Below, in pieces: positions 57,665 through 64,000 of a DNA stretch of 64,000 nt. Position 1 is the stretch's first letter. Every line of letters begins with the position of its first letter. The DNA is from Lachnospiraceae bacterium (GTDB lineage Bacteria; Bacillota; Clostridia; Lachnospirales; Lachnospiraceae): contig JAEEND010000022.1 in NCBI GenBank assembly GCA_016283575.1, positions 62,001 through 126,000 on the forward strand, written 5' to 3'. The translations under genes and the position numbers were made by a program. The notes under the pieces were generated by a model that saw nothing but the letters and a program-made list of their open reading frames with translations, ran no database searches and was not told where the DNA came from.

Positions 57665-58335
57665 AACAGGAAGTTACCGATAAATATTCTTTACGGGGAC
57701 GTGTTTTTAACAGGATTCGTGAAGATATATTATCCGGTCGCTACAAAGAAAATGATGAATTAAAAGAAATAGCCATCGGAGAAGAATTGGGTGTATCAAG
57801 AACTCCTGTGCGTGAAGCATTCAGACAGCTGGAGTTGGAAGGCCTAATCCAGATCGTGCCCAATAAAGGAGCCTATGTAACAGGCATTACCATGGATGAT
57901 GTTAAGGATATTTACATGATCCGTTCTAAGCTTGAAGGCTTGTGCGCAAGAAGAGCCTGCGAACATATAACCGAAGCCCAGATGGAAGAAATGGAAGAGA
58001 ATGTATATCTTGCAAAATTTCATGCTGAAAAAGGACATTTTGACCAGATGTTTGCGCTTGATAACAGATTCCATGAACTTCTTTATGAATCATGTAATTC
58101 CAAGATGCTTGAGCATTTATTGAAGGATTATCATCAATATGTTAAGAGAGTTCGCAGTAAGACTCTTTCAACCATTGAACGTTCCGTTGCTTCAAATGCC
58201 GAACATCAGGGAATTATGGAAGCGATTAAAAATAAAGACGGCGATCTGGCCGAGAAGCTTGCAACTCTTCATGTTGATAAAGCTTTTTCAAATATGATCA
58301 AAAACGGACTTAAGGAGGTCTATCAGAATGACTAA
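57646..58335 (+). CDS. GntR-family regulator, FCD subfamily
   Basis: w[59 protein letters not shown]; helical FCD-like C-domain. Confidence 0.94.
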   Translation: MSNYDVKQEVTDKYSLRGRVFNRIREDILSGRYKENDELKEIAIGEELGVSRTPVREAFRQLELEGLIQIVPNKGAYVTGITMDDVKDIYMIRSKLEGLCARRACEHITEAQMEEMEENVYLAKFHAEKGHFDQMFALDNRFHELLYESCNSKMLEHLLKDYHQYVKRVRSKTLSTIERSVASNAEHQGIMEAIKNKDGDLAEKLATLHVDKAFSNMIKNGLKEVYQND

Positions 58336-59524
58336 AATCGCAATGACCACACCCCTTGTTGAAATGGACGGGGATGAAATGACCAGAATACTCTGGAAGA
58401 TGATCAAGGATGAACTTATTTTACCTTACGTAGATTTAAAGACAGAGTATTACGATCTGGGTCTTGAAAATAGAAATAATACAAAGGATCAGGTCACAAA
58501 GGACAGCGCTGAAGCAACTTTAAAGTATGGTGTTGCAGTTAAATGCGCAACCATCACTCCCAATGCTGCCAGAGTTAAGGAATATAACTTATCTGAAATG
58601 TGGAAGAGCCCCAACGGAACCATAAGAGCCATGCTTGACGGAACCGTTTTCAGAGCTCCTATTATCGTTAAGGGGATCGACCCCTGTGTAAGGAACTGGA
58701 AGAAACCCATCACTCTTGCGCGTCATGCCTATGGTGATGTTTATAAGAATTCCGAGATCAAGGTTGACGGTCCCGGCAAGGCGGAACTTGTATTTACAAA
58801 AGAAGACGGCACAGAAATCAGAGAACTTATTCATGAATTCAAAGGCCCCGGTATTTTACAGGGAATGCATAATACCGTTTCTTCAATAACAAGCTTTGCT
58901 CACTCATGTTTTTCTTTTGCTCTTGAAACAAAGCAGGATTTGTGGTTTGCCACAAAGGATACCATTTCAAAGAAATATGACCATACATTCAAGGATATTT
59001 TTGAAGAGCTTTATGAAAAAGAATATAAAGATAAATTTGATAAGGCAGGTATCAAGTATTTTTATACTTTGATCGATGATGCCGTTGCCAGAGTTATGAA
59101 AGAAGAGGGCGGATTTATCTGGGCCTGCAAGAATTACGACGGCGACGTTATGAGCGATATGGTATCAAGTGCATTTGGTTCTTTATCAATGATGACCAGC
59201 GTTCTTGTTTCTCCTAAGGGTGTTTTTGAATACGAAGCGGCTCACGGTACAATTCAGAAGCATTATTATCGCTATCTTGAAGGTGAGGAAGCTAAGTCAA
59301 ATCCCGTAGCAAGTATTTTTGCATGGAGCGGTGCGTTAAGAAAGAGAGGCGAGCTTGATAATCTTCCCGAACTTTCCGCATTCGGCGACAGACTTGAAGC
59401 TGCTGTTATTAAAACAATCGAAAGCGGTGTTATGACTGCGGATTTATCAAGGATCACAAGCTTAACCAATGTAAGAACCGTTAATACAAAGGAATTCTTC
59501 GAAGAGATCAAGAAGAATATGTAG
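58328..59524 (+). CDS. icd: NADP-type isocitrate dehydrogenase
   Basis: [80 protein letters not shown]. Confidence 0.95.
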   Translation: MTKIAMTTPLVEMDGDEMTRILWKMIKDELILPYVDLKTEYYDLGLENRNNTKDQVTKDSAEATLKYGVAVKCATITPNAARVKEYNLSEMWKSPNGTIRAMLDGTVFRAPIIVKGIDPCVRNWKKPITLARHAYGDVYKNSEIKVDGPGKAELVFTKEDGTEIRELIHEFKGPGILQGMHNTVSSITSFAHSCFSFALETKQDLWFATKDTISKKYDHTFKDIFEELYEKEYKDKFDKAGIKYFYTLIDDAVARVMKEEGGFIWACKNYDGDVMSDMVSSAFGSLSMMTSVLVSPKGVFEYEAAHGTIQKHYYRYLEGEEAKSNPVASIFAWSGALRKRGELDNLPELSAFGDRLEAAVIKTIESGVMTADLSRITSLTNVRTVNTKEFFEEIKKNM

Positions 59525-59530
59525 ATTTAA

Positions 59531-59560
59531 TCCCCTTATTAATTTAAGGGGATTTTTTTA
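59531..59560 (+). terminator. Terminator after icd
   Basis: tccccttattaatttaaggggattttttt. Confidence 0.85.
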
Positions 59561-59568
59561 AAGATAGA

Positions 59569-59597
59569 TTGACACGGATTTAACAAGTCAATATAAT
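59569..59597 (+). promoter_or_regulatory. Consensus promoter for rex with overlapping Rex-like operator
   Basis: TTGACA-N17-TATAAT; TTGACACGGATTTAACAA (59569-59586) resembles TTGTTAAnnnnTTAACAA. Confidence 0.7.
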
Positions 59598-59629
59598 TAA
59601 ATTAATAAAAAAATGAAGATGGAGTGCTT

Positions 59630-60274
59630 ATGGACGAAAAAACTATTTCTCAGGCAGTCATTTCAAGATTACCAAGATATTTAAGATATCTCGCAGAATT
59701 AAAAGACAATAACATCGAAAGAGTATCTTCCAGTGAATTAAGTCAGATCATGAATCTTACAGCTTCCCAGATACGTCAGGACTTTAACAACTTCGGCGGG
59801 TTTGGTCAGCAGGGATACGGATACAAGGTTAATTATCTTTATGACGAAATCGCGAAGATCCTGGGCCTTGATAAAACCCATCACTTAATTATCATTGGCG
59901 CGGGCAACCTTGGACAGGCTCTTGCCAATTATATGAATTTCGAGAGAAGAGGCTTCCATTTTAAAGGCATCTTTGATTCCAACGAAAAGCTCCACGGGAA
60001 AAAGATACGCGATATGTATGTTCAGCCCATGGAAGATCTCGAAAATTTCGTAAAAGAAAATGATATTGATATTGCAGTACTTACCATTCCCAAAACAAGC
60101 GCTGTCAAAGTTGCGGAGCAGCTTGTTAATTGCGGCGTTAAAGCATTTTGGAATTTCGCGCATGTTGATTTAAAGGTTCCTAAAGATATTGTGGTTGAAA
60201 ATGTACATTTATCGGATTCCCTCATGAAACTTTCTTTTAAGATCAACAGTCAGGACAATGACTTCGAACATTAA
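59630..60274 (+). CDS. rex: Redox-sensing transcriptional repressor Rex
   Basis: ISRLPRYLRYLAEL, SSSELSQIMNLTASQIRQDFNNFGGFGQQGYGYKV, LIIIGAGNLGQALANY. Confidence 0.97.
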   Translation: MDEKTISQAVISRLPRYLRYLAELKDNNIERVSSSELSQIMNLTASQIRQDFNNFGGFGQQGYGYKVNYLYDEIAKILGLDKTHHLIIIGAGNLGQALANYMNFERRGFHFKGIFDSNEKLHGKKIRDMYVQPMEDLENFVKENDIDIAVLTIPKTSAVKVAEQLVNCGVKAFWNFAHVDLKVPKDIVVENVHLSDSLMKLSFKINSQDNDFEH

Positions 60275-60296
60275 TTAAAGGGATTAAGGAGTTAAG

Positions 60297-60950
60297 ATGT
60301 CAAGAAAAGAAGAAGTATTCATACCTGCTTTGGAAAACAAAAAGATTCCCATACTTAGTCTTGATAACAATTGGCACAGATTGTTTACCCAGACGGAACC
60401 CAATCCCGAGATTACTGCCCTCGAAGAAGAGCTTAATGAATTATTGCGTCAGCAGGGAAAAAACAATACTGAATACAAAGAGGTTAAGCTTTTAAAGAAA
60501 AAGCTCATGGATGAAATAGTGGACCAGATGAATGAGCTAAAATCCGCTCCTTCTAAATCCACCGAAAAGAAACTTGACGAAAACAAACGTCTTATCGAAG
60601 AATGCAATGAAAAACTTGAAGAATGTGAAGATAAGACCTTTGAAATCCCGAGAAAGATCAATGAAGTTAATTACAAGCTGATGCTTGCCACCATGGAAGT
60701 GTGCTATGCACAGATCCAGGAAAATAATGAAGAAATAGAAGAAATCAGCAAATGGGTTAATGAAATGCGAATAGAGCTTAAGAAAAAGGTTGTAACGAAA
60801 CAGCAGAAGCTTAAGCGAAACCAGAATTTTTATACTTATATGCATAATATTTTCGGTGCGGAAGTAATAGATATATTCGATATGAAATATAATGTGGAAC
60901 CGCCTAAGACGGATTCCGAAAATCCCGAAAAGAAGGATGGAAATCAGTGA
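60297..60950 (+). CDS. Hypothetical coiled-coil protein
   Basis: Lys/Glu-rich helical sequence with heptad-like pattern; aaggagttaag RBS; 4-nt overlap with nnrD/E. Confidence 0.8.
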   Translation: MSRKEEVFIPALENKKIPILSLDNNWHRLFTQTEPNPEITALEEELNELLRQQGKNNTEYKEVKLLKKKLMDEIVDQMNELKSAPSKSTEKKLDENKRLIEECNEKLEECEDKTFEIPRKINEVNYKLMLATMEVCYAQIQENNEEIEEISKWVNEMRIELKKKVVTKQQKLKRNQNFYTYMHNIFGAEVIDIFDMKYNVEPPKTDSENPEKKDGNQ

Positions 60951-62488
60951 AAAAGATTCTTTCAAAAGAAGAGATGCGAGCTGCAGAACAATTCACAATT
61001 GAGAAGCTTTCTGTTTCGGATGATTGTCTTGTTGAGAGAGCCGCTTTTTCTTCTTTTCTTGAAATTAAAAAGAGATTTCCGGCTGATTCTCAGTGTCTGA
61101 TACTGGCAGGCCCCGGAAATAACGGTGCCGATGCGCTGGCTCTTTCCAGAATCCTTATAGAATACGGATATAATGTATCCGTATATTTTTACGGGAATAA
61201 TTACTCGGAATGTAATCTCATTGAAAAAAAACGTCTTAATGAAGTTAAGAATAATAAGCTCGGAAAACTTAACTTTTTATCGGTACTTGATCTAAGTAAA
61301 GACGGATATTTTGATTTTATAGTAGATGGTCTTTACGGAATAGGCTTAAACCGGGATTTAAGTCCCGATGCATCGATGCTTATAGAAAGAATCAATTCCT
61401 ATAAAGCATTCAAAATTGCTCTTGATATTCCATCAGGCTTAAACAGTAATACAGGTACATGTTCCGCTTGCTTTAAGGCGGATCTCACCGTTACCTTCGG
61501 ATTTATCAAAAAAGGTCTTTTGTTAAATAAAGGGCCTGATTATACAGGTGAGCTGGTTCTTTTAAAAACAGGAATATTTGATAAAGAAAATAGCGAATCT
61601 TCATATAAAGCTTTGGAAGATTCCGATTTTTACAATCTGCTCCCCGACAGAAAAAATGTTTCCCATAAAGGAACCTACGGGAAGACTCTCATTATTGCAG
61701 GAAGCGAAGATATATACGGTGCATGCCTGCTTGCATCCAAAGCCTGCTTTTACGTGGGCGCCGGTATGGTGAAGATTTTTACACATAAAAATAATGTTGA
61801 CAATCTTCAGAGAGAGATTCCGGAAGCCATGATATCTTCCTACGATAATGATCCGGGCAAGCTAAATATTCTTGAAGAAAAGCTTATAAAGGATATTGAC
61901 TGGGCAGATACCGTTATGGTTGGTTCCGGCCTCGGCACCGGGCCTGTTTCTTTTAACATATTGGAAACACTGGTACGTAAAGCCGATTTAGATAAAAAGA
62001 TAGTGATATTTGATGCGGATGCTTTAAATATTTTCGCTGAGAATAAAGAATTATTCTACATTCTTTCAGAAAGAATTAAAAATTCGTTTGTAGAATGTGT
62101 AATGACGCCTCATAAGAAAGAGCTTAAAGGCATTATAAAGATGTTGGGCCTCGATTTTCTTGATCCCGAAGAGGCTTGCGAAAAGATATTTGAGATATCA
62201 AGGATCGTCGTGGTTGATAAGGGACCTGACTCAGGCATCTATGGTGAGGAAAGATTTATTAATCTTACCGGCAATGACGGCCTTGCAACTGCAGGAAGCG
62301 GTGATGTTCTTTCAGGTATTCTTGCGGGACTGTTATTTCAGATAAAAGATAAATGTGATTTTGAGGAAGCTGTTGCCATGGGAGTGTATCTTCACGGCTT
62401 GCTTGCCGACAGAGTGGCAGAACGTAAATCCAAGGCTTCGCTGATGGCCGGCGATCTTATCCTTGAAATCCCTCAGGTCATAGCCTGA
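60947..62488 (+). CDS. nnrD/nnrE: Bifunctional NAD(P)H-hydrate epimerase / ADP-dependent dehydratase
   Basis: N-domain LAGPGNNGADALALSRIL, DIPSGLNSNTG; C-domain SHKGTYGKTLIIAGSEDIYGA, VGSGLGTG, TGNDGLATAGSGDVLSGILAGLL. Confidence 0.95.
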   Translation: MKKILSKEEMRAAEQFTIEKLSVSDDCLVERAAFSSFLEIKKRFPADSQCLILAGPGNNGADALALSRILIEYGYNVSVYFYGNNYSECNLIEKKRLNEVKNNKLGKLNFLSVLDLSKDGYFDFIVDGLYGIGLNRDLSPDASMLIERINSYKAFKIALDIPSGLNSNTGTCSACFKADLTVTFGFIKKGLLLNKGPDYTGELVLLKTGIFDKENSESSYKALEDSDFYNLLPDRKNVSHKGTYGKTLIIAGSEDIYGACLLASKACFYVGAGMVKIFTHKNNVDNLQREIPEAMISSYDNDPGKLNILEEKLIKDIDWADTVMVGSGLGTGPVSFNILETLVRKADLDKKIVIFDADALNIFAENKELFYILSERIKNSFVECVMTPHKKELKGIIKMLGLDFLDPEEACEKIFEISRIVVVDKGPDSGIYGEERFINLTGNDGLATAGSGDVLSGILAGLLFQIKDKCDFEEAVAMGVYLHGLLADRVAERKSKASLMAGDLILEIPQVIA

Positions 62489-62558
62489 AGTACCATTGTT
62501 GCAATTGACTTAGCAATAGGATAATGGTATATTTTTCTTGCGTTTTTACGGAGTGAAT

Positions 62559-63467
62559 ATGGACATATTTTTGAAGTTAATAATTATACTTACATTGATC
62601 TGCGTAGCATTATTTCTTATCTACCTGATCATAAAGCTCATAAAGAAAGATTCCGTAACAAAACCGTCAGAGATCATATCCATGGTTAATGAAGGACATG
62701 AGCAGGGGGTTTTGGAAACTGCGGAAGCGACAATGATCAATAATATCTTTGATTTCGTGGATAAAGAAGCCGGTGAGATCATGACCAACAGAAAGGATAT
62801 TGTTTCCGTTGACAAGAACTCAAAGCTTTCGGATGCCATAAGTTTCATGCTTTCTAATTCGAATTCCCGTTATCCGGTTTTTGATGAAAATCTTGACCAT
62901 ATCATTGGTATTCTTTTCCTTAAGGATGCCATGAGATTTTTGTCAAAGGATGAAACTTTGGGTGAAAAGCCTATTGTTGAGATAAAAGGGCTGATCCGTA
63001 AAGCCATGTTTATTACGGAAACCATGAATATCAATGACCTGTTTAAATCAATGCAGTCTAAAAAGACCCAGCTTGCCATAGTTGTTGATGAATACGGTCA
63101 GACTGTTGGACTTATCGCCATGGAAGATATTCTTGAAGAGATTGTCGGTAATATCATGGATGAATATGATGTGGAAGAAAAGCATATTAAGAAGCGTGGC
63201 GAAGGTGAATATATCGTAGATGGATTCACGCCCTTGTCCGAATTGGAAGAAAGCCTTAAAGTATGCTTTAATACTGAAGAATTTGAAACTTTGAACGGTT
63301 TCATGATTTCGAAGCTTGATCGTCTTCCCGAAAAAGATGAAGTATTCAGCGTAGATGTTGATGATTATGAATTCAGTGTTCTTTCGGTTGAAAACAGAAT
63401 GATAACAAAAGTCGCCGTAAAGAAAATTGGTAATAAAGAAACAGAGAAAGAAGAGGAAAACAAGTAA
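62559..63467 (+). CDS. CBS-domain CorC/HlyC-family protein
   Basis: N-terminal [88 protein letters not shown]. Confidence 0.93.
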   Translation: MDIFLKLIIILTLICVALFLIYLIIKLIKKDSVTKPSEIISMVNEGHEQGVLETAEATMINNIFDFVDKEAGEIMTNRKDIVSVDKNSKLSDAISFMLSNSNSRYPVFDENLDHIIGILFLKDAMRFLSKDETLGEKPIVEIKGLIRKAMFITETMNINDLFKSMQSKKTQLAIVVDEYGQTVGLIAMEDILEEIVGNIMDEYDVEEKHIKKRGEGEYIVDGFTPLSELEESLKVCFNTEEFETLNGFMISKLDRLPEKDEVFSVDVDDYEFSVLSVENRMITKVAVKKIGNKETEKEEENK

Positions 63468-64000
63468 TGTCAGGACATTCAAAATTTGCCAACATTAAGC
63501 ACAAAAAGGAAAAGAATGATGCTGCAAAGGGTAAGATCTTTACTATCATCGGCAGAGAAATTGCAGTTGCAGTTAAAGAAGGCGGTCCCGATCCTGCCAA
63601 CAATTTTAAGCTTGCTACAGTAATTGCAAAGGCTAAAGCCAACAACGTTCCCAATGATACTATTGAACGCGGAATTAAAAAGGCTGCAGGCGAAGGCAAC
63701 GCCGTTAACTATGAATACTGCTCTTATGAAGGATACGGCCCCAACGGTATAGCGATTATCGTTGATTGTCTTACAGATAACAAGAACAGAACAGCAGCTA
63801 ACGTAAGAAGCGCTTTCACGAAGGGTAACGGAAGCATCGGTACTCAGGGATGCGTATCCTTTATGTTTGATAAAAAGGGTCAGATCATCGTTGACAAAGA
63901 AGAATGCGATATGGATGCCGACACTTTAATGCTTACTGTATTGGATCTTGGAGCTGAAGATTTCAACGAAGAAGATGATTGCTATGAAATTCTTACAGAT
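63467..64000 (+). CDS. YebC/PmpR-family regulator, 3' end outside window
   Basis: [84 protein letters not shown]. Open to window end, not in ORF track. Confidence 0.96.
   Translation, partial: MSGHSKFANIKHKKEKNDAAKGKIFTIIGREIAVAVKEGGPDPANNFKLATVIAKAKANNVPNDTIERGIKKAAGEGNAVNYEYCSYEGYGPNGIAIIVDCLTDNKNRTAANVRSAFTKGNGSIGTQGCVSFMFDKKGQIIVDKEECDMDADTLMLTVLDLGAEDFNEEDDCYEILTD

Overview
This 64 kb window looks like mostly core chromosome of a low-to-mid GC anaerobic Firmicute, probably Clostridia/Lachnospiraceae-like (inferred from gene content and order, not searched). It is densely coded, almost all on the + strand, with strong Shine-Dalgarno sites and many short overlaps. Main blocks: alaS 3' end; a LacI-type sensor-GGDEF fusion; rpsU; scpAB; a five-gene biotin-dependent Na+-pump decarboxylase/transcarboxylase cluster; cmk-ispH-rpsA; cheR; an rnfCDGEAB operon ending in a GH25-like gene; an AP2-like/HNH-like protein; thrC; REC-GGDEF; deoC; pckA; truA; a probable 6S RNA; a Phe T-box with pheST; queA; an LTA-synthase-like sulfatase; PilZ; an EF-G paralogue; Hpt; a class B sortase with two large LRR surface proteins; a probable Re-citrate synthase-GntR-icd operon; rex; nnrD/E; a CorC-like protein; and the yebC 5' part. 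I found no CRISPR array, transposon, prophage or tRNA. I cannot claim an entirely new system. The best leads are: (1) the sortase B/LRR locus with a shared SP[KD]T[AG]D-x-IHPK-[WY]F signal; (2) a perfect palindrome over the promoter of the Re-citrate synthase-GntR-icd operon; (3) a Rex-like operator over the rex promoter; (4) an RnfE with a Cys-motif plus charged tail; (5) a probably inactive GH25 protein overlapping rnfB; (6) an EF-G paralogue with a non-canonical G4 motif; (7) the double-carboxyltransferase Na+-pump cluster; (8) the AP2/HNH/AP2-like protein.
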